From assembly GCF_021404465.1 (NCBI RefSeq), contig NZ_JABFTT010000008.1, forward strand, positions 1-64,000: a DNA stretch of 64,000 bases, given 5' to 3'. This document shows positions 27,287-35,913 of this stretch, piece after piece. Origin of the DNA: Billgrantia zhangzhouensis (GTDB taxonomy: Bacteria > Pseudomonadota > Gammaproteobacteria > Pseudomonadales > Halomonadaceae). The notes below the pieces were generated by a model. The model made no database searches. It saw nothing but the letters and a program-made list of their open reading frames with translations, and had not been told where the DNA came from. The first letter of the stretch is position 1, and every line of letters begins with the position of its first letter. Both the position numbers and the translations under genes were made by a program.

Positions 27287-27966
27287 TTCTCCTGTTCGTT
27301 CCAGCGCAACATGGGGCCCGTAGGGTGGGCGCAGGCGGGATCCTGATTGGCGGGGTCGTTCACCCTTCTTGATACCGGAAAGGCGCCCAACAGTTCCCGT
27401 GGGGCGGGATGCAACAGTGCCTGGGCGGTCTCATGGGGAGTTTCCGGATCGAGCCAGCGCATGGCATCGCCGGCGTCGATCAGCGCCGGCAGCCTGTCGC
27501 TGAGCGGGGCCAGGAAATCGTTGGTTGGCACCGTGACCAGCGCCATCGAGTCGGCATACTCTGTCAGGTCGGTGTGGTAGCGACACCAGATCCCCGCCAG
27601 CAGCATGGGGCCGCGATCGACGCGAGTCACCAGAAATGGCTGCTTGAAGCGTGGTTGCGATTTCCACACATAGACGCCTCCAACCGGCACCAGGCTGCGG
27701 CGAGAGCTGAAGGCATCACGAAACATCGGGCGAGCATCGAGGGATTCGGCCCGGGCGCAGTGAGGCGCATGGTCGAGCACCTTCAGCCAGGAAGGCGTCA
27801 ATCCCCAGAACACCCGGGTCAGGCAGGCCACGCCCGCCTCCAGCCTGACATGCGAAACCGGGTGCCTGGGGGCAAGGTTGGCCGCGGTCAGCGGAGGGGC
27901 CTCATGGCGTAATTCGGGCAACAGTCGAGCCATGTCGAGTGGCGGGATGTACAGGCGGCCGGCCAT
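27283..27966 (-). CDS. SRAP (HMCES/YedK)-like protein with degenerate active site
   Basis: 227 aa with the SRAP fold: FWGLTPSWLK, PMFRDAF, VPVGGVYVWK, KQPFLVTR and FPVSRRVND correspond to YedK blocks. YedK/HMCES proteins form a DNA-protein crosslink with abasic sites through Cys2 and use Asn, Glu and His as helpers. Here position 2 is Ala (MAGRLY), and the Asn, Glu and His positions read Asp77, Val100 and Ser156. All four key residues are therefore changed, so the canonical activity should be lost. DNA binding or another role may persist. It is upstream of, and overlaps, the M16 gene. Confidence 0.8.
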   Translation of the reverse strand: MAGRLYIPPLDMARLLPELRHEAPPLTAANLAPRHPVSHVRLEAGVACLTRVFWGLTPSWLKVLDHAPHCARAESLDARPMFRDAFSSRRSLVPVGGVYVWKSQPRFKQPFLVTRVDRGPMLLAGIWCRYHTDLTEYADSMALVTVPTNDFLAPLSDRLPALIDAGDAMRWLDPETPHETAQALLHPAPRELLGAFPVSRRVNDPANQDPACAHPTGPMLRWNEQEK

Positions 27967-28126
27967 GAAGTCTCCGGGTGGCGAGGTGGCGTCAGGGTAG
28001 CCAAGTCGAAGAAAACTGAAAAGGGTTGACGCACAGTGGTCGAAAACAGTGTTCGATGTGCGCTATTCTAAGCTACCGGGCGAAGCATCGCCGCCCCGAG
28101 ATGTGCAACCTCCTGCGAGGATCCCG

Positions 28127-28744
28127 ATGGCTCGTCCCCGACAGCATGCGCCCGAAGCGCTCCATGCCCAAGTCATGGCCGCATGCGATGACTGGCTTCA
28201 GGGCAACCCCGTCCATGCGCTTTCGCTGCGTTCATTGGCGCGCGAGGTAGGCTGTGCGCCGAGCACTCTGCTCAAGCTCTATGGCAGTTTCGGCAATCTG
28301 CTCCAGCATGTGAATATCGAGACCTTGGCACGCTTGCGCATGGTCATCGAGCCGTTGACCGAAGGCACCTTGCCCGAGCGTCAGCTGCGCGCCCTGGCGC
28401 TGGCCTACTGGCAGTTTGCTCAGCGCGAGCCGTTCCGCTGGCAGCTGCTGTTCGACTATCCATTGGCCCAGGAGGGTGAGCTCGATCAGCGCCAGTCGGA
28501 CATGATCGAGGCACTGTTCCTGCGCGTCGAGACGAGCCTCAAGGAGTACCAGCCGGCGCTTGGCGACCTCGAGGCCAGACGTCTTGGCCGCACCTTGTGG
28601 GGCAGCGTGCATGGTCTGGTGCAACTGGGGCTCAACGAGCGTCTAGGCTATTGGCAGGGTCAGCAGCTCGAAGTGCCCGAGCTGCTCGACCAACTGCTTT
28701 CCACCATTCTTGCCGGCCTCAGGCACAGGCCCGATATCGCGTGA
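28127..28744 (+). CDS. TetR/AcrR-family transcriptional regulator
   Basis: 205 aa. Residues about 10-55 form the TetR helix-turn-helix (HALSLRSLAREVGCAPSTL, LKLYGSFGNLLQ). The C-terminal ligand-binding part contains WQFAQREPFRWQLLFDYPL. ATG 28127 is preceded by GCGAGGATCCCG, a usable ribosome site; the upstream 28049 start adds an unrelated leader. Its stop overlaps the start of the acyltransferase gene, suggesting that it regulates that gene and perhaps membrane lipid composition (inference). Confidence 0.87.
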   Translation: MARPRQHAPEALHAQVMAACDDWLQGNPVHALSLRSLAREVGCAPSTLLKLYGSFGNLLQHVNIETLARLRMVIEPLTEGTLPERQLRALALAYWQFAQREPFRWQLLFDYPLAQEGELDQRQSDMIEALFLRVETSLKEYQPALGDLEARRLGRTLWGSVHGLVQLGLNERLGYWQGQQLEVPELLDQLLSTILAGLRHRPDIA

Positions 28745-29457
28745 CGTTCGTTCTCTACGGATTGCTCGGCTCCCTTTTCCTGGCGGGGAGTTGGCGCGTG
28801 GCTCGCAAGCCGCGCCCGTTGATTCGTTTTTTCATCTTTCTGCTAGTGCACTGCTGTTACCGGCTGCGGTTGCGCGGTCGTCACCATATTCCGGCCAAGG
28901 GGCCTGCAGTGGTGGTGTGCAATCACGTCAGCTTCATGGATGCCTTGGTCATGGGCGGCGCCAGTCCACGCCCGTTGCGCTTTCTGATGGATCGGCCAAT
29001 CTACGAGTCGCCTTGGCTCAATTGGCTGTTTCGCCTGGTGGGTGCGATTCCCGTGGAGTCCGATCGGCGCGATCCGGGCAGCGTACGGCGTGCCCTGGAG
29101 GAGGTCAGCCGGGCACTGCGCAGCGGTGAGGTGGTGATGCTTTTTCCCGAAGGAAGACTGACTCCGGATGGCGAGGTGCATACCTTTCGCCGTGGGCTCG
29201 AGACGATCCTGGCACGGGATCCAGTACCGGTGATCCCTGCCGGCTTGGCCGGGCTGTGGGGGTCGTGGACCTCGCACCGAGGAGGGCAAGCCCTGACCAA
29301 GCGGCCACGCCGTTTCCGCGCCCGGGTTGCACTCTACTTCGGCGAGCCGATTCCTCCAAGGCTGGCGCGGCGCGATCGCCTCGAGACACGGGTGAGGGCA
29401 CTCAAGGCCGAGGCCGACGGCTGGGCCTGTCCGCACGATATCGCGGCGCCCCGCTGA
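28741..29457 (+). CDS. 1-acyl-sn-glycerol-3-phosphate acyltransferase (PlsC-like)
   Basis: 238 aa. The N-terminus is a hydrophobic segment (VTFVLYGLLGSLFLAGSW), followed by the PlsC domain: NHVSFMDALV (H-x4-D catalytic motif I), the GAIPVES motif, and FPEGRLTPDG (motif III), then VPVIPAGLAG. It should acylate lysophosphatidic acid or a similar lysolipid at the membrane. The start is GTG 28741, which overlaps the TetR stop (GTGA). Confidence 0.87.
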   Translation: MTFVLYGLLGSLFLAGSWRVARKPRPLIRFFIFLLVHCCYRLRLRGRHHIPAKGPAVVVCNHVSFMDALVMGGASPRPLRFLMDRPIYESPWLNWLFRLVGAIPVESDRRDPGSVRRALEEVSRALRSGEVVMLFPEGRLTPDGEVHTFRRGLETILARDPVPVIPAGLAGLWGSWTSHRGGQALTKRPRRFRARVALYFGEPIPPRLARRDRLETRVRALKAEADGWACPHDIAAPR

Positions 29458-30744
29458 TCACGTTTGACGCTGGCGCCCGGCCCGACCGGCCTGCCAGCAG
29501 CGGGCCGAGGTGATCAGGTTGTCACGGACTTCGAGGACTTCCATACGAACGCTGCCGATCTGCAGGCATGCGGGACCATCGGGAAAGGCTTCCAGATGCT
29601 CCAGGATCAAGCCGTTGAGGGTCTTGGGACCGTCGGTGGGCAGTTTCCAGCCCAGGGCCCGATTGATGTCGCGGATGTTGGCGGTGCCGTCGATCACGTG
29701 GCTGCCGTCATCCTGGCGATGGATCTCCTGGTCCTGGTCCGCCACGTCGGTGGTGAACTCGCCGACGATCTCCTCAAGGATGTCCTCCAGCGTGACCAGC
29801 CCCTCCACGTCGCCATACTCGTCCACCACGATGCCGATGCGCCGCTTCTGCTTCTGGAAATTGAGCAGTTGGGTGTGCAGCGGTGTCGATTCGGGGATGA
29901 AGTAAGGCTCGCGCGCTTCCTGCACGATGGAAGCCTTGGTGACTTCGTCGCGCGCCAGGAAGCGTGCCGCGTTGCGTAGATGCAGCATGCCGATGATGTT
30001 GTTGATGTCGCCCTTGAAGACTGGCAGGCGGGTGTGCTGGCTGGTGCGGATCTGGGTCAGGATGGCATCCAGCTCGTCGTCGAGGTCGATTCCTACCACC
30101 TCGTGGCGCGGCACCATGATGTCGTTGACCGTGACGTTCTCCAGATCGAGGATCGACAGTAGCATGGCCTGGTGACGATGGGGGATCAGTGTGCCCGCCT
30201 CATGCACCACGGTGCGCAGTTCGTCCCTGGTCAGGCTGTTGCCTCCCCCTTCTATGCTCTTGATTCCGATTAACCGGAGCAGGCCGTTGGAGAGTGCATT
30301 GACCAGCCACACCAACGGGTAGAGCACCTTGAGCAGCGGCTCCAGCACCAGCGAGGAGGGATAGGCGATGCGCTCGGGCTTGATCGCCGCGTAGGTCTTG
30401 GGGCTGACCTCGGCGAAGATGAGAATCACGATGGTCAGGAACAGCGGGGCGACCGCAGGACCGGTGACCTCACCGAAGAAATGAATCGCGAGCACGGTGG
30501 CGATGGCGGCCGCCAGGTTGTTGACCAGGTTGTTGCCGATCAGGATCACGCCGATCAGGCGGTCCGGACGTGCCAGCAGCCGCAGAACCCGACGAGCCCG
30601 GCTGTCGCCGCTGCCGGCCTCGTGGTTCAGCCGGTAGCGGTTGATCGACATCATGCCGGTCTCGGAGCTCGAGAAGAATGCAGAAAGGCAGATGAGCAGA
30701 AAAAGCAGGCCGAACAGCAATCCCAATGGGAAGTCGTCGCTCAA
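29458..30744 (-). CDS. corB: CorB/CNNM-type membrane protein (YfjD)
   Basis: 428 aa. Residues 1-140 are a DUF21/CNNM transmembrane domain (LFGLLFLLICLSAFFSSSET; INRYRL; FAEVSPKTYAA). A CBS-domain pair follows (about 195-320, VNDIMVPRHEVVGID and GIVVDEYGDVEGLVTLEDIL), then a CorC/HlyC domain (about 335-420). Such proteins transport or regulate Mg2+/Co2+. E. coli has the same neighbours (ypjD, ffh). Both genes are on the minus strand, divergent from ffh. Confidence 0.9.
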   Translation of the reverse strand: MSDDFPLGLLFGLLFLLICLSAFFSSSETGMMSINRYRLNHEAGSGDSRARRVLRLLARPDRLIGVILIGNNLVNNLAAAIATVLAIHFFGEVTGPAVAPLFLTIVILIFAEVSPKTYAAIKPERIAYPSSLVLEPLLKVLYPLVWLVNALSNGLLRLIGIKSIEGGGNSLTRDELRTVVHEAGTLIPHRHQAMLLSILDLENVTVNDIMVPRHEVVGIDLDDELDAILTQIRTSQHTRLPVFKGDINNIIGMLHLRNAARFLARDEVTKASIVQEAREPYFIPESTPLHTQLLNFQKQKRRIGIVVDEYGDVEGLVTLEDILEEIVGEFTTDVADQDQEIHRQDDGSHVIDGTANIRDINRALGWKLPTDGPKTLNGLILEHLEAFPDGPACLQIGSVRMEVLEVRDNLITSARCWQAGRAGRQRQT

Positions 30745-30819
30745 GGTCGTTGGATCCTCGCTGGCATGTCAGCCCCGTTTGTAGGTATTCGGCTCGGCAG
30801 TGTCAAGGCGACTTCCGGT

Positions 30820-31620
30820 TCAGGTGCGGTTAAGAATGATCTCAAGCACGAATTTGCTGCCGAAATAGGCCAGTAGCAGCACGGCGCAGCCGCCTAGCGT
30901 CCAGCGCACGGCGCGCATGCCGCGCCAGCCCAGCCTGTGATGGCTAATCAGCAGGATGGCGAAGATCACCCAGGCGGCCAGTGACAGAATGGTCTTATGG
31001 GCCAAATGCTGGGCAAACATGCTCTCGACGAAGATGAAGCCGCTGACGATCGACAGAGTAAGTAGCGCCATACCTGCCCAGATCAGCTCGAACAGTACCC
31101 GCTCCATGGTGGTCAGTGGCGGCAGCACCTGTACCATGCCGCGGGTATGATGATGGCGCAGGGCCTGATTCTGCAGGCCGAGCAGCACCGCTTGGCAGGC
31201 GGCGATGAACAAGATGCCGAAGGCCAGCGCCGAGCTCATGGCGTGCAGGGCGATGCCCGGCGTCATGCCGCCGGTGCGCTCGGGGCTCGGCAGGCCCACC
31301 GCCAGCAGCAGAGCGAGGCCCGATACGGGAAAAAGCGCCACGGCCACGCTCAGTACCGGCTTGGCCAGGCTGACGACGAGCAGCAGGATCACCATGACGG
31401 CGGTCAGTACCACGGCACTGGTCGAGAGGCCGGGCATCAGGCCAGGGCTCTGGTCGATCAGCTTGATGGCGACGGGAAGATGGAACAGCAACCCCACCAG
31501 GCCCAATGCGCGAACCAGGGCGGGACGCTGCGGTACGCGACGAAGCAGCGTGAGCCCCTGCCATGAGGCAGCGCCCAGATAGAGGAGAAAGGCCATGATG
31601 GCCAGAGGAAGCGCCTGCAT
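30820..31620 (-). CDS. ypjD: YpjD/CcsA-like inner membrane protein
   Basis: 266 aa with about 8 transmembrane segments and the cytochrome c assembly (CcsA/ResC) domain. Visible blocks include ALHAMSSALAFGILFIAACQA, MERVLFELIWAGMALLTLSIVSG and AHKTILSLAAWVIFAILLISHH; the His-rich last part fits the haem-handling family. Its place next to ffh and corB is conserved. Function in gammaproteobacteria is not established. Confidence 0.87.
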   Translation of the reverse strand: MQALPLAIMAFLLYLGAASWQGLTLLRRVPQRPALVRALGLVGLLFHLPVAIKLIDQSPGLMPGLSTSAVVLTAVMVILLLVVSLAKPVLSVAVALFPVSGLALLLAVGLPSPERTGGMTPGIALHAMSSALAFGILFIAACQAVLLGLQNQALRHHHTRGMVQVLPPLTTMERVLFELIWAGMALLTLSIVSGFIFVESMFAQHLAHKTILSLAAWVIFAILLISHHRLGWRGMRAVRWTLGGCAVLLLAYFGSKFVLEIILNRT

Positions 31621-31877
31621 CTGTTGTCGTCCGTCCTGCGCCGTGGCCGGCGCTAGTGCATCTCGGGTGGATAGAGTCTGCCGAGGCCACTATACCCAAT
31701 CCTCGCTGCGCCGCACAGCCGTCGCATACATGGAGACTGCTCGCCACAGGGCGTATAATGGCGCTCAGATTCTTCAACCGCTTTATCCAGGCTGTTCCTC
31801 GCCTCGCGATGAGTGTGGCGCTTCGTCGCGGCCTTGCTCGATGCGGTAACCCGAAAGCCTGTCAGCCGGAGTGGCTT

Positions 31878-33287
31878 ATGTTCCAGAACCTCAGTGAGCG
31901 GCTCTCCCAGACGCTCAAGTCCATCAAGGGCCAGGCGCGCCTGACCGAGGACAACATCAAGGACACGCTGCGCGAAGTGCGCCGCGCGCTGCTCGAGGCC
32001 GACGTCGCCCTACCGGTGGTCAAGGACTTCATCGAGCGGGTGCGCGAGCGCGCCGTGGGGCAGGAGGTATCGAAGAGCCTCTCGCCCGGCCAGCAGTTCG
32101 TCAAGATCGTCCAGCAGGAACTCGAGGCGACCATGGGCGAGGCCAACGAGGGCCTCTCGCTCAAGGGCTCGCCCGCAGTAGTGCTGATGGCCGGCCTGCA
32201 GGGCGCGGGCAAGACCACCTCCGTGGCCAAGTTGGCGCGTTACCTGAAAGAGCGTGAGAAGAAGAAAGTGCTGGTGGTTTCCGCCGACGTCTATCGCCCG
32301 GCGGCCATCGACCAGCTCGAGACGTTGGCCGGTGAGGTGGGTGTCGACTTCTTCCCTTCGCAAAGCGACCAGAAGCCGGTGGCCATCGCCGAGGCGGCGA
32401 TCAGGCACGCCAAGATCCAGTTCCACGACGTGGTCCTCGTCGATACCGCCGGTCGCCTGGCCATCGATGAGGCCATGATGGCCGAGATCGCCGAGCTGCA
32501 CCGCGCCTGCCAGCCGCAGGAAACCCTGTTCGTGGTCGATGCCATGACCGGCCAGGATGCCGCCAACACGGCCAAGGCGTTCCACGAGGCGCTGCCGCTG
32601 ACCGGCGTGATTCTGACCAAGGCCGACGGCGACGCCCGCGGCGGTGCCGCGCTGTCGGTACGTCACATCACCGGCAAGCCGATCAAGTTCATGGGGGTAG
32701 GCGAAAAGGTCGACGCCCTGGAACCCTTCCACCCGGACCGGGTGGCCTCGCGCATTCTCGGCATGGGCGACGTGCTGTCGCTGATCGAGGAGGCCGAACG
32801 CACCGTCGACAAGAAGAAGGCCGAGCAACTGGCCAAGAAGGTCAAGAAGGGCGAGGGCTTCGACCTCGAGGATTTCCGCGACCAGCTTCAGCAGCTCAAG
32901 AAGATGGGCGGCATGGGCGGCCTGCTCGGCAAGCTGCCGGGCATGGGGCAGATGGCCGAGCTGGCTCAAGGCCCCGGCCCCGAGAAGGAACTGGGCAAGC
33001 TCGAGGCGCTGATCAACTCGATGACTCCTCAGGAACGGCGCAAGCCAGAGATCATCAATGGCTCGCGCAAGCGTCGTATCGCCGCCGGCGCCGGCCTCCA
33101 GGTGCCCGATCTCAACCGTCTGCTCAAGCAGCACAAGCAGATGCAGAAGATGATGAAGAAGGCGGGCAAGAAGGGCGGCATGCAGAAGATGATGCGCGGC
33201 ATGTCCGGCATGATGGGCGGCGGAGGCCCGGGAGGCCCTGGTGGGATGGGCGGCATGGGCGGTCCTGGCGGCTTCCCGTGGCGCTGA
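31878..33287 (+). CDS. ffh: signal recognition particle protein Ffh
   Basis: 469 aa. N domain (about 1-85), G domain with GLQGAGKTTS, DVYRPAAIDQLE, DTAGRLAID and TKADGDARGGAALS (about 100-295), and the Met-rich M domain (about 320-469) that binds the 4.5S RNA and signal sequences. The tail is a Met/Gly-rich sequence (MMGGGGPGGPGGMGGMGG). ATG 31878 gives the usual MFQNLSERLSQTL; the frame runs further upstream but has no conserved start. Ffh with FtsY (this window, 60263) targets ribosome-nascent chains to the Sec translocon. Confidence 0.96.
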   Translation: MFQNLSERLSQTLKSIKGQARLTEDNIKDTLREVRRALLEADVALPVVKDFIERVRERAVGQEVSKSLSPGQQFVKIVQQELEATMGEANEGLSLKGSPAVVLMAGLQGAGKTTSVAKLARYLKEREKKKVLVVSADVYRPAAIDQLETLAGEVGVDFFPSQSDQKPVAIAEAAIRHAKIQFHDVVLVDTAGRLAIDEAMMAEIAELHRACQPQETLFVVDAMTGQDAANTAKAFHEALPLTGVILTKADGDARGGAALSVRHITGKPIKFMGVGEKVDALEPFHPDRVASRILGMGDVLSLIEEAERTVDKKKAEQLAKKVKKGEGFDLEDFRDQLQQLKKMGGMGGLLGKLPGMGQMAELAQGPGPEKELGKLEALINSMTPQERRKPEIINGSRKRRIAAGAGLQVPDLNRLLKQHKQMQKMMKKAGKKGGMQKMMRGMSGMMGGGGPGGPGGMGGMGGPGGFPWR

Positions 33288-33350
33288 GTCGCAGGCTGGC
33301 CGTGCAGAGGGCCGATGCTATGGGCTGCGTCCGCGAGACTCGAAAAAGGG

Positions 33351-33379
33351 TTTCAAAGCGGGGCTGATTTCCGTAGAAT
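33351..33379 (+). promoter_or_regulatory. candidate promoter of the rpsP operon
   Basis: TTTCAA (33351-33356) and TAGAAT (33374-33379) with a 17-bp spacer lie in the 287-bp gap between ffh and rpsP. The core sequence resembles promoters of translation genes. The next 195 bp would be a 5' leader. Confidence 0.5.
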
Positions 33380-33462
33380 GCTGCGTCTTCATGGCAGGAC
33401 CGTGGCAATGCCCGGCTGCACGCTTGTAAAAAGCACTTGCAAAGACAGTGACCGAATGACGC

Positions 33463-33488
33463 GAAAGCGGGTCCACGGACCCGCTTTC
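33463..33488 (+). terminator. strong hairpin in the rpsP leader
   Basis: A perfect 12-bp inverted repeat (GAAAGCGGGTCC / GGACCCGCTTTC) lies about 85 nt downstream of the candidate promoter and 87 bp before rpsP. The tail is only mildly T-rich, so it may be a terminator of ffh transcription, an attenuator or a leader structure. Confidence 0.5.
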
Positions 33489-33574
33489 CTGGCAGAAGCC
33501 GAGCACCCTGGCCGCTCGCCGGGGCCGGCGCATCGGTATTTAAACGTAACCTCAACCGAAGGATAGTCAACGCC

Positions 33575-33823
33575 ATGGTTACCATTCGTCTGGCACGTGG
33601 TGGCGCCAAGAAGCGTCCCTTCTACCACCTGACCGTGACCGATTCACGCAACTCCCGCGACGGTCGTTTCATCGAGCGTCTGGGCTTCTTCAACCCGATC
33701 GCTCGCGGTCAGGAAGAGCGTCTGCGCGTCGATCTGGACCGCGTTGCTCACTGGCAGGACCAGGGTGCACAAATGTCCGACCGCGTGGCCGAGCTGGTCA
33801 AGGAAGCCCGCAAGCAGGCCTGA
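33575..33823 (+). CDS. rpsP: 30S ribosomal protein S16
   Basis: 82 aa, typical length. [23 protein letters not shown] and [14 protein letters not shown] are the S16 signatures. First gene of rpsP-rimM-trmD-rplS. It binds 16S rRNA and is needed for 30S assembly. CCGAAGGATAG precedes the ATG. Confidence 0.97.
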   Translation: MVTIRLARGGAKKRPFYHLTVTDSRNSRDGRFIERLGFFNPIARGQEERLRVDLDRVAHWQDQGAQMSDRVAELVKEARKQA

Positions 33824-33845
33824 GTCTGTGCAGTTCGGTGACGTC

Positions 33846-34403
33846 ATGAGCGAGCAGGCCGCACGCAGCGAACGCGACGACCATGTGGTGCTGGGCAAAT
33901 TGACCAGCCCCTACGGTGTCAAGGGCTGGCTCAAGGTTTACTCTCATACCGGCCCGATGGACGGCATCCTCGAGTATTCCGAATGGGTGCTGCGCCAAGG
34001 TGATACCCTGAGTCGCCATCGTCTGCTACAGGGGCGGCGTCACGGCAAGGGCCTGGTGGCCCTGCTGGAAGGTGTCGATTCGCGTGAGGCCGCCGAGCGC
34101 ATGGCCGGTGCCGAGATCCTACTGCCCAAGACGGATCTGCCCCAGCTCGAAGGCGACGAATATTACTGGCACCAGCTCGAAGGGCTCACGGTCGTGACTC
34201 GCGAGGGCACGGTGCTGGGGTGTGTCGCTTATCTATTCGAAACCGGCGCCAACGACGTGCTTGTGGTTAAGGGCGACCCGCAAGGGGAGCCGTCGGCAAT
34301 CGACGATCGTGAGCGTCTGCTGCCTTTCCTGCCCGACGAGGTGATCGTCGAGGTGGATCTGGCGGGCGGCACCATGACCGTCGACTGGGATCCGGACTTT
34401 TGA
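33846..34403 (+). CDS. rimM: 16S rRNA processing protein RimM
   Basis: 185 aa. The N-terminal RimM barrel ([22 protein letters not shown]) and C-terminal PRC-barrel ([32 protein letters not shown]) are intact. It binds S19 and helps 30S maturation. ATG 33846 is used; a GTG at 33828 is in frame and possible. Confidence 0.95.
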   Translation: MSEQAARSERDDHVVLGKLTSPYGVKGWLKVYSHTGPMDGILEYSEWVLRQGDTLSRHRLLQGRRHGKGLVALLEGVDSREAAERMAGAEILLPKTDLPQLEGDEYYWHQLEGLTVVTREGTVLGCVAYLFETGANDVLVVKGDPQGEPSAIDDRERLLPFLPDEVIVEVDLAGGTMTVDWDPDF

Positions 34404-34441
34404 GCCTCGAGGCTGGGGCCGAAACAAACGCAACGCCCGAC

Positions 34442-35230
34442 ATGTGGGTCGGCGTCGTGTCGCTGTTTCCCGAGATGTTCGATGCCATTACCCGGCACGG
34501 CGTCACCGGGCGGGCGGTCAGCCAGGGGCGGATTGCGCTGGAGTTCTGGAACCCGCGCGATTACGCCAGCGACCGCCATCGCACCGTGGACGACCGACCT
34601 TATGGCGGCGGCCCGGGAATGTTGATGAAGGTCGACACACTGCGCGCTGCCATCCACGCTGCCCGTGAGCGAGCGAGCGAGGCCACCGGGCGGAGCCCGC
34701 GAGTGGTCTACCTTTCGCCCCAAGGGCGGCGGCTCGACCAGCAGGGCGTGAGCGAACTGGCTTCCGGTCCCCCGCTAGTGGTGGTGGCCGGGCGCTACGA
34801 AGGCATCGATGAGCGTATCGTGGAGAGCGACATCGATGAAGAGTGGTCGATCGGCGACTATGTGCTCAGCGGCGGTGAGCTGCCGGCCATGGTGTTGATC
34901 GACGCCGCGGCAAGATTGGTTCCCGGCGTGCTGGGACATCAAGATTCCGCGGTCGAGGACTCCTTCAACGAGGGGCTGCTGGACTGCCCGCACTATACGC
35001 GCCCCGAGGAGATCGACGGGCGGCGGGTGCCGGATGTCCTGCTCAGCGGACATCACGGCGAGATTCGACGCTGGCGGCTCAAGCAGTCGCTGGGGCGGAC
35101 CTGGCTGAGGCGCCCCGATTTGCTGGAAGGCAGGTCGTTGAGCGCCGAGCAGCAGAAGCTGCTCGAGGAGTTCATCGAAGAATACGCCCTGTCAGGTGAC
35201 AGGACGGAGGTGCAGGACGCGAGGCGCTGA
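34442..35230 (+). CDS. trmD: tRNA (guanine-N1)-methyltransferase TrmD
   Basis: 262 aa from ATG 34442, giving [20 protein letters not shown] as in orthologues. An in-frame TTG at 34400 overlaps the rimM stop and is an alternative start with tighter coupling. The SAM-binding trefoil-knot motifs are visible: [20 protein letters not shown] and [15 protein letters not shown]. It methylates G37 of tRNAs reading CNN codons and prevents frameshifting. Confidence 0.95.
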   Translation: MWVGVVSLFPEMFDAITRHGVTGRAVSQGRIALEFWNPRDYASDRHRTVDDRPYGGGPGMLMKVDTLRAAIHAARERASEATGRSPRVVYLSPQGRRLDQQGVSELASGPPLVVVAGRYEGIDERIVESDIDEEWSIGDYVLSGGELPAMVLIDAAARLVPGVLGHQDSAVEDSFNEGLLDCPHYTRPEEIDGRRVPDVLLSGHHGEIRRWRLKQSLGRTWLRRPDLLEGRSLSAEQQKLLEEFIEEYALSGDRTEVQDARR

Positions 35231-35374
35231 GGCCATGCCCCTGGGGGCTCCCCGCGCTGCGGACCTGCGTCACCCATCATTTCCCGCGCTCTCGAGCCAG
35301 GCTCGGGCGCCGGGATCACGTGCCGCCGTTGACCTTGTAAGGAGCGGCGGCGCCGAATACGAGGAGTCATTGTC

Positions 35375-35731
35375 ATGAGCAGCAAGAACAAGGTGATCCA
35401 GGCGCTCGAAGCCGAGCAGATGAGCAAGCAGGTGCCGGAATTCGCTCCGGGCGACACCGTCGTCGTGCAGGTCAAGGTCAAGGAAGGCAACCGTGAGCGT
35501 CTCCAGGCTTTCGAAGGCGTGGTGATTGGCAAGCGTAACCGCGGCCTGAACTCCGCTTTCACCGTGCGCAAGATTTCCCACGGCGTCGGCGTCGAGCGTA
35601 CCTTCCAGACCTACAGCCCACTGGTCGACTCCATCGAGGTCAAGCGTCGCGGCGACGTACGCCAGGCCAAGCTGTACTACCTGCGCGAGCGCAGTGGCAA
35701 GTCGGCGCGTATCAAGGAAAAGCTGTCATAA
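35375..35731 (+). CDS. rplS: 50S ribosomal protein L19
   Basis: 118 aa. [32 protein letters not shown] and [19 protein letters not shown] are the L19 signatures. It sits at the 30S-50S interface. Last gene of the rpsP operon. Its TAA stop coincides with the left edge of the MITE-like element that follows. Confidence 0.97.
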   Translation: MSSKNKVIQALEAEQMSKQVPEFAPGDTVVVQVKVKEGNRERLQAFEGVVIGKRNRGLNSAFTVRKISHGVGVERTFQTYSPLVDSIEVKRRGDVRQAKLYYLRERSGKSARIKEKLS

Positions 35732-35851
35732 CGAAATACTGCGCGGGCGAATCGCTGTGTTGCCCGGATGCTCGCAATCCTCACGTATTGTCATACGCTC
35801 CGGTTGCTGTGCTCCGTGCGCCTTGCGCTTCATCCCGCTCGTAGTTTCGTT
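35730..35851. repeat. MITE-like intergenic repeat, copy 1
   Basis: A 122-bp element between rplS and xerD. The ends form an imperfect inverted repeat (AACGAAA...TTTCGTT, with GCGCGGGCG / CGCTCGTAG further in). The right half shares long identity with the element at 43171: GCTCCGGTT, GCTGTGCTCCGTGCGCCTTGC and GCTTCATC.CGCTCG are common to both. It carries no gene. This copy is shorter and more degraded. Confidence 0.7.
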
Positions 35852-35861
35852 GTTAAGGCTA

Positions 35862-35894
35862 AAGCCCTGCCACCGCTCACGCGGGGCGGGGCTT
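35862..35894 (+). terminator. hairpin after the rpsP operon
   Basis: A 10-bp stem with one G-U pair (AAGCCCTGCC / GGCGGGGCTT) and a 13-nt loop, just beyond the MITE-like repeat and 20 bp before xerD. No strong U tract, so termination is probable but not certain. Confidence 0.5.
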
Positions 35895-35913
35895 CGTCGT
35901 ATTCGGGCATGAC

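Noticed and set aside
25934-27346. A 470-codon plus-strand frame opposite the M16 peptidase
   Set aside because: Shadow of the peptidase gene, without recognisable domain.
35694-35912. Small plus-strand frame within the MITE-like repeat behind rplS
   Set aside because: The frame lies mostly in the repeat and reads as a typical spurious translation of this repeat type (CAPCALRFIPLV); no conserved start or ribosome site.
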